Shown here piece by piece: positions 47,735-56,170 of a stretch of 64,000 nt of DNA. Every line of letters begins with the position of its first letter. The stretch's first letter is position 1. The stretch comes from Prevotella sp. (GTDB lineage: Bacteria; Bacteroidota; Bacteroidia; Bacteroidales; Bacteroidaceae): NCBI GenBank assembly GCA_017475005.1, contig JAFVGI010000015.1, forward strand, positions 1-64,000, read 5' to 3'. The notes under the pieces were generated by a model. It searched no databases, was not told where the DNA came from, and saw nothing but the letters and a program-made list of their open reading frames with translations. The position numbers were made by a program, and so were the translations under genes.

Positions 47735-48082
47735 TTAGGATTGTTGTTGTGTTGGTTTAGGAGTTAACAATTCCAGATTATCCACTATCACCTCGGTAGT
47801 AGTGCGCTGTACACCTTTCTTATCATCATATTGACGATATTGTATCTTACCATCAACATATATCTTATCGCCTGTATGAACATACTGTTCTACAATCTTT
47901 GCCAGACGACGATAAAATACGAGGTTATGCCAATCTGTTCTGTCTGGTACCTTTGTACCATTAGCTAGAGTATATCCGCGTTCTGTTGTAGCAAGACGTA
48001 CATTTGCAACAGCCTGGTCCTGATCAAAATATCTAACCTCAGGCTCTGCTCCTACATTACCTATAAGAATTACCTTGTTCAT
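47735..48082 (-). CDS. ssb: Short single-stranded DNA-binding protein
   Basis: A 115-residue OB-fold protein (MNKVILIGNVGAEPEVRYFD, RTDWHNLVFYRRLAKIVEQYV, KIYVDGKIQYRQYDD). It ends in LTPKPTQQQS and lacks the acidic DDDIPF-type tail through which SSB recruits partner proteins. The start overlaps the stop of the upstream unknown gene by four bases. It may be an auxiliary SSB with the main one elsewhere. Confidence 0.92.
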   Translation of the reverse strand: MNKVILIGNVGAEPEVRYFDQDQAVANVRLATTERGYTLANGTKVPDRTDWHNLVFYRRLAKIVEQYVHTGDKIYVDGKIQYRQYDDKKGVQRTTTEVIVDNLELLTPKPTQQQS

Positions 48083-48624
48083 GATTGTGGTTTTTCAGCA
48101 CCAAGATAGTGACATTGGAAATTCTTTCCGCGTGCTGCAGGGAATTGTGAACGCTTATCTACACATGTCAGCAGATAATCGCAAATGCGATTGTAGCAAT
48201 CCTGTATTGATTCTGCTTTACACTGTGCCGTAAACGTAGTATCACGATATTCGCATTTTCCAAGATGATTGACAACAACTCTCTTAAAATCGAGAGTCCC
48301 TTCATACCATCCTGGCAATATTGCCTGTAAGCGTTTTTGTTCTTGTGCTTTGGAGTCATTAGCGCCAGCAACAGGCTGACGAACGGCTTTCTTATCTTTG
48401 AAATCCTGCAAACTTTCAGCTTCAGTCTTGATAACGATGAAATACTGACGAGAGTGTACCTTATAACGTTTTGGATAGAAGTCTGCACTTGCTACATATT
48501 CGCGCAAATCAGCCTCCAACTCCGGAGTAATTTCTATTTCATCAAGATTGGAAAGAAACACGAGAGCCTCTTCAACATCATGCACAAGGGTCTCGTCATT
48601 AAAATATCTTAGGTATAAGTTCAT
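48079..48624 (-). CDS. Conserved-looking protein of unknown function, upstream of ssb
   Basis: A 181-residue soluble protein with no recognised motif. The N-terminal half is acidic (DETLVHDVEEALVFLSNLDE), the middle is Lys/Gln-rich (DSKAQEQKRLQAILPGWYEG) and Cys residues are scattered in the C-terminal half. The frame is open upstream to 48783, but that part is the tRNA-Gly gene read backwards; ATG 48624 is the likely start. Translational coupling to ssb suggests a shared role, unproven. Confidence 0.65.
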   Translation of the reverse strand: MNLYLRYFNDETLVHDVEEALVFLSNLDEIEITPELEADLREYVASADFYPKRYKVHSRQYFIVIKTEAESLQDFKDKKAVRQPVAGANDSKAQEQKRLQAILPGWYEGTLDFKRVVVNHLGKCEYRDTTFTAQCKAESIQDCYNRICDYLLTCVDKRSQFPAARGKNFQCHYLGAEKPQS

Positions 48625-48665
48625 TTCTAAAAAAGAGGAAGAATAATAAAAACAACAGAAAAAAG

Positions 48666-48738
48666 AGCGGAAAACGGGACTCGGACCCGCGACCCCAACC
48701 TTGGCAAGGTTGTGCTCTACCAACTGAGCTATTTCCGC
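48666..48738 (-). tRNA. tRNA-Gly (GCC), copy 1
   Basis: Acceptor GCGGAAA/TTTCCGC, anticodon stem CAACC/GGTTG, loop TTGCCAA, so anticodon GCC. It is identical, with several flanking bases, to the copy at 48997-49069. No CCA is encoded. Confidence 0.96.
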
Positions 48739-48749
48739 ATCAGGAAAAG

Positions 48750-48833
48750 TGAAGAGGAGGAGACTCGAACTCCCACGTCGCAATTGACACTACCCCCTCA
48801 AAGTAGCGCGTCTACCAATTCCGCCACCTCTCC
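48750..48833 (-). tRNA. tRNA-Leu (GAG)
   Basis: A class II tRNA of 84 bases with long variable arm. Acceptor GGAGAGG/CCTCTTC, anticodon stem CTACT/GGTAG, loop TTGAGGG, so anticodon GAG, reading CTC/CTT. Confidence 0.93.
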
Positions 48834-48859
48834 GACTTTTACGTGTTATTTTATGTATG

Positions 48860-48941
48860 TGCCCAGAACAGGACTCGAACCTGCACGCCTCGCGGCACAC
48901 GCACCTGAAACGTGCGCGTCTACCAATTCCGCCACCTGGGC
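48860..48941 (-). tRNA. tRNA-Leu (CAG)
   Basis: A class II tRNA of 82 bases. Acceptor GCCCAGG/TCTGGGC, anticodon stem CACGT/GCGTG, loop TTCAGGT, so anticodon CAG, reading CTG. The variable arm pairs TGCC with GGCG-type bases. Confidence 0.93.
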
Positions 48942-48996
48942 ATAAGACTTTCCAAGAAAATAACCTTCGTTTGTTTCCTGTTGTTTCAATAAGAAG

Positions 48997-49069
48997 AGCG
49001 GAAAACGGGACTCGGACCCGCGACCCCAACCTTGGCAAGGTTGTGCTCTACCAACTGAGCTATTTCCGC
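48997..49069 (-). tRNA. tRNA-Gly (GCC), copy 2
   Basis: The same sequence as copy 1. It is the promoter-proximal gene of the four-tRNA cluster Gly-Leu-Leu-Gly on the minus strand. The duplication probably arose locally. Confidence 0.96.
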
Positions 49070-49101
49070 ATTAAACGCTTGCAATTTTTCAATTGCGGAT
49101 G

Positions 49102-49132
49102 CAAAAGTAATATATTTTTTTTAATTATACAA
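49102..49132 (-). promoter_or_regulatory. Promoter of the Gly-Leu-Leu-Gly tRNA cluster
   Basis: TTG, 20 bases, TACTTTTG followed by CATCC on the minus strand, about 32 bases before the first tRNA. Confidence 0.8.
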
Positions 49133-49203
49133 CTTTTTCCTATTTATTTTTCAAAAAAATTATTAATATACGTATTTTTGCTTGACAAATGTCAATACAT
49201 TTA

Positions 49204-50157
49204 CTACATCCTCAACCCATTAGCAAATGCTGCAGCATCCATCTTTGCCTTTCCGACGGGTTGCACCTTCAACAGTTCCAAAGGACCATCACCACACATT
49301 ATATATATACGCTTCTTTTCCTTTATCAATGTTCCTACTGCCACACCAGCTGCCGCCTCTTGTTTTCCACATTTGCTGGCTTTGTATATCTTCATCTCCA
49401 TCGTCGTACCGTCCGGCAATGTCACTTCGCCCCATGCGCCAGGAATAGGACACAAGCCCCTGATGAAATCATATACCTGCTTCGCTGTCAATGACCAGTC
49501 TATCTTACAATTACTCTTTGTCAGCTTTGGAGCATTATGCAGTTCTTCCGTTTCTTTCTGTGGAATGCTGTCTATTGTTCCGTTGCCTGCAATAAGAGCA
49601 TCTATCGTCTCCACTGCTATCTGTGCTCCAAGTGTCATAAGTCCATCATACACATATTCCACATCAGCATCATCCGGAATATCAAACGGTTTCTGCATTA
49701 TAATGCGACCAGTATCTATATCGTGATCCAGGAAGAATGTCGTCACTCCCGTTTGTGTCTCGCCATTTATGATGGCCCAGTTGATAGGGGCTGCTCCTCG
49801 ATATTGTGGCAACAGAGCAGCATGAACATTAAACGTGCCATATTGTGGCATTGCCCACACTACTTCCGGCAACATCCTGAAGGCAACGACTACCTGCAAG
49901 TCGGCATTATACGAGCGCAACTGTTCCAGGAAAGCCTCGTCCTTCATCTTCTCTGGCTGCAATACGGGAATACCATGTTCCTGTGCATACACCTTTACTG
50001 CTGGAGCATGCAGTACTGATGCATGACGTCCAACCGGCTTGTCCGGCTGCGTCACAACTGCTACAACATTATATCCTCCCTCTACGAGAGCCTGCAATGT
50101 TCCGACTGCAAACTCCGGAGTACCCATAAAGACAATTCTCAAATCACTTTTCACCAT
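49204..50157 (-). CDS. fmt: Methionyl-tRNA formyltransferase
   Basis: A 317-residue enzyme: IVFMGTPEFAVGTLQAL at the N-terminus, the formyl-binding motif HAALLPQYRGAAPINWAI, FFLDHDIDTG, and a C-terminal OB domain (about 210-310). It formylates initiator Met-tRNA. The start overlaps the pyrK stop by seven bases. Confidence 0.96.
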   Translation of the reverse strand: MVKSDLRIVFMGTPEFAVGTLQALVEGGYNVVAVVTQPDKPVGRHASVLHAPAVKVYAQEHGIPVLQPEKMKDEAFLEQLRSYNADLQVVVAFRMLPEVVWAMPQYGTFNVHAALLPQYRGAAPINWAIINGETQTGVTTFFLDHDIDTGRIIMQKPFDIPDDADVEYVYDGLMTLGAQIAVETIDALIAGNGTIDSIPQKETEELHNAPKLTKSNCKIDWSLTAKQVYDFIRGLCPIPGAWGEVTLPDGTTMEMKIYKASKCGKQEAAAGVAVGTLIKEKKRIYIMCGDGPLELLKVQPVGKAKMDAAAFANGLRM

Positions 50158-50912
50158 AACTGCTCTGAGTCAAAAACGGGACCTTCCGTACAAACACAAA
50201 CGTTGCCCTTATCCTTCACCTTCTCCACACAACACAGGCAAGCCCCTACTCCACAAGCCATCTTGTTCTCCAGGCTCGCCTCACATTTTGTACCTTTCTC
50301 CTTTGCCTTTCGTGCAACAGCCTTCATCATAGGAGCCGGGCCGCATGTAGAGATAAGGTCAAAACTTTCCTTTTCCCAAATAGTATGGTCAGTAACAAAT
50401 CCCTTTTCTCCTTCGCTGCCGTCTTCGGTAGTAATAAATACTCGTCCTACAGCCTTGAAGTCATCTGTCATCAGCAGGTCCTTTGCCGAACGGGCTCCCA
50501 ACAGGAAGGTCGGTTCTGCACCCATCTCCTTCAGCTTGCGTCCAAGATATAACAGTGGTGCCACTCCTACTCCGCCACCGACGAGAAGTTGTCTTTGCTT
50601 CTGCATAGTAAAGCCGTTTCCGAGGGGCAGGACAACATTTAATGTCTCACCTTCCTTCAGCATGCCAAGACGCTTTGTTCCATCTCCGATACAAGCCACA
50701 AGCAGGTGCAGTTCATTCTTCTCCCTGTCAACATTATTTATTGATATCGGACGACGCAGGAAGGTCGTTGGAGAACCATCTACCCTCACCTCTACAAACT
50801 GCCCAGGAAGCATTTCGGGCAAGGTGTCTTTGTGGGTCAGCTTCAGCAATACATATTTCTCATTGATATGCACCACCTGACTCACTGTCATATCTAAACA
50901 ATATTTCTTCAT
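50151..50912 (-). CDS. pyrK: Dihydroorotate dehydrogenase electron-transfer subunit
   Basis: A 253-residue iron-sulfur flavoprotein. The FAD motif RRPISINNVD, the NAD-binding LLVGGGVGVAPLLYL and the [2Fe-2S] cysteine cluster CGVGACLCC...CVC are intact. PyrK passes electrons from PyrD-B (dihydroorotate oxidation) to NAD+. ATG 50912 overlaps the pepD stop by one base (TGATG); the longer frame to 50948 lies inside pepD. pyrD, usually adjacent, is not in this window. Confidence 0.93.
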   Translation of the reverse strand: MKKYCLDMTVSQVVHINEKYVLLKLTHKDTLPEMLPGQFVEVRVDGSPTTFLRRPISINNVDREKNELHLLVACIGDGTKRLGMLKEGETLNVVLPLGNGFTMQKQRQLLVGGGVGVAPLLYLGRKLKEMGAEPTFLLGARSAKDLLMTDDFKAVGRVFITTEDGSEGEKGFVTDHTIWEKESFDLISTCGPAPMMKAVARKAKEKGTKCEASLENKMACGVGACLCCVEKVKDKGNVCVCTEGPVFDSEQLW

Positions 50913-52396
50913 CAGATTTCCTTTAATATCTCCAACACCAGTTTCCACACTTTCTCGACCGATGGTATATGCAGTCTTTCGTCAGGAGAATGCACACCCC
51001 TCATCGTCGGGCCCATCGACAGCATATCGAGGTTAGGATATCTGTCAGCAAACAGTCCACACTCCAGACCAGCATGAATACCTATTATCTTTGGCTCCTT
51101 ATCATACAACTTCTTATAGCATTTCCGCGCAACATCCCTGATATGGCTGTCCGGACGCATCTTCCATGCTGGATAGCCGTCATTATGTATTATCTCGTCT
51201 GCTCCTGCCAACTCAAATACGGCACGAACGGTATTCACCATATTCCTCAGGTTACTCATTACCGAACTTCTCTGCGAAGCCACGATGACGCACCTTCCCT
51301 CTTCCGTCTGTACAGAAGCAAGGTTTGACGATGTCTCGGTAATCTCTCCCAGCATAGTGTCCTGCACTACAGAGAATACTCCCGTATGAACTGCCTGCAG
51401 GGCATGCATCAGGCGTACACCGATATTGAAAGGTATCACCTTCACAGGTTCTGTGCTTTCCATGTGCCACTCTATTGTGGGTTCTGTAACGTGGAATTCC
51501 TCTTCCACCTCTGCACAATACACATTCCAGTCAGCCCTTACTGTTTCCTTCTCTGCAAACGGAACTGCTATGACAGCTCTACCGTCACGAGGTATTGCGT
51601 TATGCAGTTTTCCTGCATTGAACTCTGCTATGCAGACAGGCATTTTCTGCTGTTCCATATATATAAAGCGGCTCAGCAGTTTTATGGAGTTTGCACGCTT
51701 CTTGTTTATGTCGTCGCCACTATGGCCGCCCGTCAGGCCCTTCACACTTATCTCCATGAAGAACCAGCGCTTTGTCTTGTCGGCTTCTTCTCTCTCAAAG
51801 TTGAAGACGGCTGTCGTGGTCTTTCCTCCTGCACATGAGACATAGAACAAACCCTCATCCTCTGAATCGAGGTTCAGGAGATAGTTGCTGCGCAGCATAT
51901 CCGACTTCAGGTTATTTGCTCCTGTCAGGCCTGTTTCCTCATCACGTGTGAAGAGACATTCTATAGGACCGTGTTCTATCGTCTTCGAATCAAGGATAGC
52001 CAGTTCCATAGCACATCCTATACCATCGTCAGCACCGAGAGTAGTACCGTCAGCCGTCAGCCATTCACCGCTGGCATCAGCCTTACCGTCAGCATCAGCA
52101 ACATAAGCGACAACAGGGTCTGTCATGAAGTCTATCTCCTTATCCACCAGCTTGTCACACACCATATCCATGTGACTCTGAATCGTCAGGGTTGGCTTAT
52201 TCTCCATACCTGGAGTGGCCGGCTTCCTTATCAATACATTACCTGCTTCATCGACGATAGTCTCAAGACCTCTCTGCCTACCGAAATCCTGCAAATAGGA
52301 TATCATCTTCTCCTCGTGCTTCGACGGACGAGGAATCTTATTTATCTCACCAAAAAACAGAAATACGTCCTTTGGGTTTAATAATTCATAATTCAC
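50912..52396 (-). CDS. pepD: Aminoacyl-histidine dipeptidase (PepD, M20 family)
   Basis: A 494-residue metallopeptidase with M20 ligands in IQSHMDMVCDK, GADDGIGCAMELAIL and FTRDEETGLTGA, and a lid domain (about 205-380). It cleaves Xaa-His dipeptides such as carnosine and other dipeptides. It is the first gene of the pepD-pyrK-fmt unit. Confidence 0.95.
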   Translation of the reverse strand: MNYELLNPKDVFLFFGEINKIPRPSKHEEKMISYLQDFGRQRGLETIVDEAGNVLIRKPATPGMENKPTLTIQSHMDMVCDKLVDKEIDFMTDPVVAYVADADGKADASGEWLTADGTTLGADDGIGCAMELAILDSKTIEHGPIECLFTRDEETGLTGANNLKSDMLRSNYLLNLDSEDEGLFYVSCAGGKTTTAVFNFEREEADKTKRWFFMEISVKGLTGGHSGDDINKKRANSIKLLSRFIYMEQQKMPVCIAEFNAGKLHNAIPRDGRAVIAVPFAEKETVRADWNVYCAEVEEEFHVTEPTIEWHMESTEPVKVIPFNIGVRLMHALQAVHTGVFSVVQDTMLGEITETSSNLASVQTEEGRCVIVASQRSSVMSNLRNMVNTVRAVFELAGADEIIHNDGYPAWKMRPDSHIRDVARKCYKKLYDKEPKIIGIHAGLECGLFADRYPNLDMLSMGPTMRGVHSPDERLHIPSVEKVWKLVLEILKEI

Positions 52397-52472
52397 AATT
52401 ATAATTTCTTAATTAAACTAAAAAACGATTATCTTTAATCTCTCTCTTTTCTCTACTCTTAAACTTTTTTCG

Positions 52473-52480
52473 TACATTTG
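52473..52480 (+). promoter_or_regulatory. -7 box of the lipoprotein-oxidoreductase-DUF4421 operon
   Basis: TACATTTG followed by CATGC. Transcription would begin near 52485, which rules out ATG 52478 as the start of the lipoprotein gene. Confidence 0.65.
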
Positions 52481-52531
52481 CATGCAAAATTAGTAAAAAT
52501 GACGCAATTAACAAAATCTTTTAATATAAAA

Positions 52532-53140
52532 ATGACAAAAGCATCTACTTTTAGTGCTATTACTGCAGCAGTCATAGCCCTTTTCTCTCTCGCTTCTTGC
52601 GACAACTCTCCAAAAGCTGACAGCTCTACCGAAGAGAAGAAACAAGTTCCCTCAACCATTAAGATTGCATACGTTGAGGTTGACTCTATCATGACACAGT
52701 ATGAGTTCTGCAAGGAGTATTCATTGATTCTCGAAAAGAAGAGCCAGAATATCCAGAGTACTCTTCAGCAGAAGGGTCAGGCATTACAGTCTGCTGCCGC
52801 TAATTTCCAGCAGAAACTGCAACAGAATGCCTACACCCGTGAGCAAGCAGAACAGATTCAGGCAAATCTGCAGAAGCAGAATGCAGACCTTGAGGCTCTC
52901 CAGGCACGTCTGACAGCAGAATTCCAGAACGAGACAGCAAAATTCAATGAGGCGCTGCACGATTCTTTACAGCACTTCATCAATAAATATAATAAGGATA
53001 AAAAATATACTATGATTCTCTCTAAGAGTGGTGACAATATCCTTTATGCCAACAAGGGTATTGACATTACTGACGAAATCGTTAAGGGCCTGAACAAAGC
53101 ATACAAGAAGGGCTCTACCAAAAAAGAAGAGAAGAAATAG
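52532..53140 (+). CDS. OmpH/Skp-like periplasmic lipoprotein
   Basis: A 202-residue protein with a lipoprotein signal (TAAVIALFSLASC; Cys23) and then an OmpH-like domain: KIAYVEVDSIMTQYEF, a long Gln/Ala-rich coiled coil (about 65-145), and TMILSKSGDNILYANKGIDIT. Skp/OmpH proteins chaperone outer-membrane proteins; this one is lipid-anchored. ATG 52499 is an alternative start. The next gene starts at its stop codon. Confidence 0.82.
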   Translation: MTKASTFSAITAAVIALFSLASCDNSPKADSSTEEKKQVPSTIKIAYVEVDSIMTQYEFCKEYSLILEKKSQNIQSTLQQKGQALQSAAANFQQKLQQNAYTREQAEQIQANLQKQNADLEALQARLTAEFQNETAKFNEALHDSLQHFINKYNKDKKYTMILSKSGDNILYANKGIDITDEIVKGLNKAYKKGSTKKEEKK

Positions 53141-54123
53141 TGAAGGAAATCCGTTGGGGAGTAATCGGTTGCGGTGAGGTAACCGAGAAGAAGAGCGGAC
53201 CGGCCTTTAATGAAGTAGAGGGGTCAAGACTTGTGGCTGTAATGAGCCGCAATGCAGACAAGGCGTGCTCCTATGCTGAGCGTCACGGCATCTCTACCTG
53301 GTACACCGACCCGCAGGCCCTTGTTGACGACCCCAACGTTAATGCCGTTTATATAGCCACCCCACCCTCTTCGCATGCCACTTATGCCATTATGGCTATG
53401 CGAGCAGGAAAGCCCGCTTATGTAGAGAAGCCGCTGGCAGCCTCTTATGATGACTGTGCCCGCATCAATCGTGTATCTGCAGAGACACATGTCCCTTGCT
53501 TCGTAGCCTACTATCGTCGCTATCTGCCCTACTTCCAGAAGGTACGCCAGTTGCTCGACGAAGGACGCATCGGCAAGGTGCTCAATGTGCAGATACGTTT
53601 TGCATGCCCTCCGCGTCAGGTGGATTATAACGCCCCCGACCAACGTCCTTGGCGCATACAGCCCGATATCGCAGGAGGCGGGTATTTCTACGACCTCGCG
53701 CCCCATCAGTTTGATATCCTGCAGCAGTTCTTTGGCGTAATAGTCTATGCACGAGGATATTCCTGCAACAGAGGCGGACTCTATCAGGCAGAAGATACCG
53801 TCAGTGCCTGCTACCAATTCGAGAGCGGTCTGCCAGGAAGCGGTTCCTGGTGCTTCTCCGGTCACGAATCAGGACGCGAAGACCGCATAGAACTCATCGG
53901 TTCCGAAGGCATCCTGTCATTCTCCGTCTTCGACTATACCCCAATAACGCTCCACACATCAAATGGTGTGGAAGAAATCGTTATCGAGAATCCGAAGTAT
54001 GTGCAACAGCCTCTCATACAGGATGTCGTAGCAACCCTGCAAGGAAAGAGCGACTGCCAATGCACCTCACTTAGCGCTACGCCAACCAACTGGGTCTTGG
54101 ACAAAATATTGAAGAAGTTTTGA
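53140..54123 (+). CDS. Gfo/Idh/MocA family oxidoreductase
   Basis: A 327-residue NAD(P)-dependent dehydrogenase: Rossmann motif WGVIGCGEVTEKKSGPAF, AVYIATPPSSHATYA, the catalytic-type YVEKPLAAS, and a C-terminal beta-sheet domain with GGGYFYDLAPHQFDIL. It probably acts on a sugar or cyclitol; the substrate is unknown. The GTG start at 53140 overlaps the TAG of the lipoprotein gene by one base. Confidence 0.9.
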   Translation: MKEIRWGVIGCGEVTEKKSGPAFNEVEGSRLVAVMSRNADKACSYAERHGISTWYTDPQALVDDPNVNAVYIATPPSSHATYAIMAMRAGKPAYVEKPLAASYDDCARINRVSAETHVPCFVAYYRRYLPYFQKVRQLLDEGRIGKVLNVQIRFACPPRQVDYNAPDQRPWRIQPDIAGGGYFYDLAPHQFDILQQFFGVIVYARGYSCNRGGLYQAEDTVSACYQFESGLPGSGSWCFSGHESGREDRIELIGSEGILSFSVFDYTPITLHTSNGVEEIVIENPKYVQQPLIQDVVATLQGKSDCQCTSLSATPTNWVLDKILKKF

Positions 54124-55256
54124 GTAAATTGTTTTCTACTTTCCTCTTCTCTCTATTCGCAATATGTGCTTCTGCCCATATTGATTCTCTTGCAGTCGAT
54201 ACCCAGCAAGATACCATTATTCCCCCAGCACAGAAAGACTCTTCATACGTTGCTGTTAAGCCCAAGAAGCAAAACATCTTCAAGCGCATATATTATTTCT
54301 GCGACAAGATATTCTCCCCACCGCGCGACTCTACATACATCGAGATTCAGGATTACTATAACTGGTGTGCAGAGGTGCAGCTGACAAATCGCTTCGAGAT
54401 GTACGAAATCGATAATGGCAACGATTTCTTCCTTCGCGTAGCTCCCAAGGTGCGCACTCGTATCGGACCGTTCTTTGGATGGCGCTTTGCCTTCTTCGGA
54501 TATAACATCGACATCAAGTCAATCTTCAATCATGATGACATCGACCTTGCCGGCTCTGTCTATTCCTCCGCCTTCGGTCTGGATCTCTTCTATCGTCGCG
54601 TAGGAGGAAACTACAACATCAAGCGCCTTATCATGAATGATGTCAACTATTCCGCAGATCTCCACGACCTGCCCTTTGACGGCATCAATGTCGGAATGAC
54701 GCGCATCAACTTCTATTATGTCACAAACTATAAGAAGTACAGCCATCAGGCAGCCTTCTCACAGACCAACCGTCAGCTAAAGTCGGCAGGCTCCCTGCTT
54801 CTCGGAGCCGCATACTCCCACAACCGCATAACAGTAGACTGGGAAAGGCTGACAGGCATCATCAACTCCACCTACGGCACAAACCTGCCCACAAATAACG
54901 TGACAGGTTCTCAGAAGAACAACGAGATAACCCTTACCGCAGGCTATGGCTACAACTGGGTCTTTGCCCGCAACTGGCTGGCAGCAGGCGAGCTGACAGG
55001 CGGAATCGGTGCACTCTTCCAGAAGGCCGACCATCAAAGGCCGGAATCATCCTCCGACATCTTTAAGTCCATCAACAACTTTGCCAACAGCTACCTCGCC
55101 TTCAATGCCAATGCCAGAGTTGCGGTATTATGGAACAACGGACCATGGTTTTGTGGAGCCCAAGGCGTCATGTTTTATTATCAGTCAGGAAACGGAAAAG
55201 TCGTAAACCGCAACATTTTGGGAACCACATACGTCTTTGTAGGATACAACTTCTAA
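54120..55256 (+). CDS. DUF4421 family outer-membrane-like protein
   Basis: A 378-residue exported protein with signal peptide (MSKLFSTFLFSLFAICASA) and a beta-rich mature part with alternating aromatic strands (FFGWRFAFFGYNIDI, VLWNNGPWFCGAQGVMFYYQ, in parts), ending in aromatic YVFVGYNF, typical of outer-membrane barrels. DUF4421 proteins are found in Bacteroidetes with no known role. The TTG start at 54120 overlaps the stop before it (TTGA). Confidence 0.82.
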   Translation: MSKLFSTFLFSLFAICASAHIDSLAVDTQQDTIIPPAQKDSSYVAVKPKKQNIFKRIYYFCDKIFSPPRDSTYIEIQDYYNWCAEVQLTNRFEMYEIDNGNDFFLRVAPKVRTRIGPFFGWRFAFFGYNIDIKSIFNHDDIDLAGSVYSSAFGLDLFYRRVGGNYNIKRLIMNDVNYSADLHDLPFDGINVGMTRINFYYVTNYKKYSHQAAFSQTNRQLKSAGSLLLGAAYSHNRITVDWERLTGIINSTYGTNLPTNNVTGSQKNNEITLTAGYGYNWVFARNWLAAGELTGGIGALFQKADHQRPESSSDIFKSINNFANSYLAFNANARVAVLWNNGPWFCGAQGVMFYYQSGNGKVVNRNILGTTYVFVGYNF

Positions 55257-55306
55257 GCCCTCCTATCCTGCTATAAAATCATTTTTTGAAAAAAATCCCC
55301 CAAATA

Positions 55307-55338
55307 TTTGGTAGTCTCAAAGATTTTAATTACCTTTG
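55307..55338 (+). promoter_or_regulatory. Promoter of tRNA-His
   Basis: A perfect TTTG, 20 bases, TACCTTTG, ending 18 bases before the tRNA. Confidence 0.85.
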
Positions 55339-55356
55339 CACCCGCAAAACCAATAT

Positions 55357-55434
55357 GGTGCCCGTAGTTCAGTTGGTTAGAGCGTCAGATTGTGGTTCTG
55401 AATGTCGTCGGTTCGAGCCCGACCGGGCACCCCA
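55357..55434 (+). tRNA. tRNA-His (GTG)
   Basis: It has the His-specific extra G at the 5' end opposite discriminator C, acceptor GTGCCCG/CGGGCAC, anticodon stem TCAGA/TCTGA, and loop TTGTGGT, so anticodon GTG. The genome reads CCA directly after the discriminator (55432-55434), unlike the other six tRNAs here. Confidence 0.96.
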
Positions 55435-55441
55435 AAAAGAA

Positions 55442-55470
55442 GACATCGCCGAAAGGCAATGTCTTTTTTT
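55442..55470 (+). terminator. tRNA-His terminator, copy 1
   Basis: GACATCGCC, GAAA loop, GGCAATGTC, then seven T residues. Confidence 0.85.
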
Positions 55471-55489
55471 GTGAGAGATCGCGAACATA

Positions 55490-55517
55490 GACATCGCCGA
55501 AAGGCAATGTCTTTTTT
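55490..55517 (+). terminator. tRNA-His terminator, copy 2
   Basis: The same 22-base hairpin repeated 48 bases downstream with six T residues, a tandem duplicate backup terminator. Confidence 0.85.
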
Positions 55518-55775
55518 GTGATTAATCGTCACCACTCACCTGTCCCTTGTCATCCATTAATCGCAGAATTCACTAATTCACCAAAATCACCAATTCACCA
55601 AAAAAGGCTTGCGTGTCTCACGACAAACAAGCCCAATCTATAACCTTTAACCTAAAAAGTATTCGTTTTGGTTTTCGTTTTAGTACATTTTTTTTACAAT
55701 ATCTGCAAAAAAATCATGCCAAATTATGCCCATTTTTCACAAAAAGGTAAAAATGTGAATTGAAAACGGCCTCTC

Positions 55776-55795
55776 TATAAGACTATAGTCTTATA
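55776..55795. other. 20-bp perfect palindrome
   Basis: TATAAGACTATAGTCTTATA reads the same on both strands. It could be an operator or cruciform site. It lies in the gene-free region 55435-56336, just left of the inverted repeats. Confidence 0.85.
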
Positions 55796-55799
55796 AAGT

Positions 55800-56000
55800 A
55801 AAATGTGATTTTTGTGAATCGTGATTTGGGGATAGTGTGAGCAGAACAAAATATATGTTTGTTTGAAAAAATGAAGAAGAAAGAAAATAATAATATATAT
55901 TATTACAAAAGAAAGAAGAACCTTCCCATTATATAAGGTGAGCTTCATACTCTCTAGGGGTAAACCACCCCCGATTCACAATTCACAAAAATCACATTTT
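55800..56000. repeat. Long inverted repeat IR1
   Basis: Arms 55800-55831 and 55969-56000 match over 20 consecutive bases and about 28 of 32 overall, with a 137-base loop. The loop contains the left arm of IR2 and an 18-bp AT palindrome at 55888-55905. Confidence 0.85.
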
Positions 56001-56019
56001 GGATTGGGAAGGTTCTTCT
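55914..56019. repeat. Inverted repeat IR2, interlocked with IR1
   Basis: Arms 55914-55928 and 56005-56019 are perfect 15-base complements (AGAAGAACCTTCCCA / TGGGAAGGTTCTTCT). Because the left arm is within the IR1 loop and the right arm outside IR1, the two cannot nest, giving a pseudoknot-like order. Confidence 0.85.
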
Positions 56020-56041
56020 ACTACAATTTTCTGATATTTGA

Positions 56042-56088
56042 AAAAAGTCGCATTTTTTGAGAAAATGACATCACTTTTGCGACTTTTT
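56042..56088. terminator. Hairpin AAAAAGTCGCA/TGCGACTTTTT
   Basis: An 11-bp perfect stem with a 25-base loop and T/A-rich ends, able to act as terminator in either direction. Confidence 0.5.
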
Positions 56089-56111
56089 CCTATTACCTCA
56101 CAGAATGTCCT

Positions 56112-56170
56112 TATCTTTGCACTCGGAAATCAGAAATGATGACCTTCACGAAGGCTGAATTTTTTTTCTA
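56112..56170 (+). ncRNA. Candidate short transcript in gene-free region
   Basis: A TATCTTTG -7 box (followed by CACTC) at 56112-56119, with weak -33, precedes about 45 bases ending in a small CCTT/AAGG hairpin and eight T residues. No frame is present. It may be a small RNA or a remnant leader of a lost gene. Confidence 0.3.

Noticed and set aside
48857..49726. 289-residue plus-strand frame over the tRNA cluster and fmt
   Set aside because: It reads tRNA genes backwards and then fmt antisense; not a gene.
50023..50880. 285-residue plus-strand frame opposite pyrK
   Set aside because: It is an antisense shadow; pyrK has an intact iron-sulfur cluster and the opposite frame is Ser/Pro-rich without motifs.
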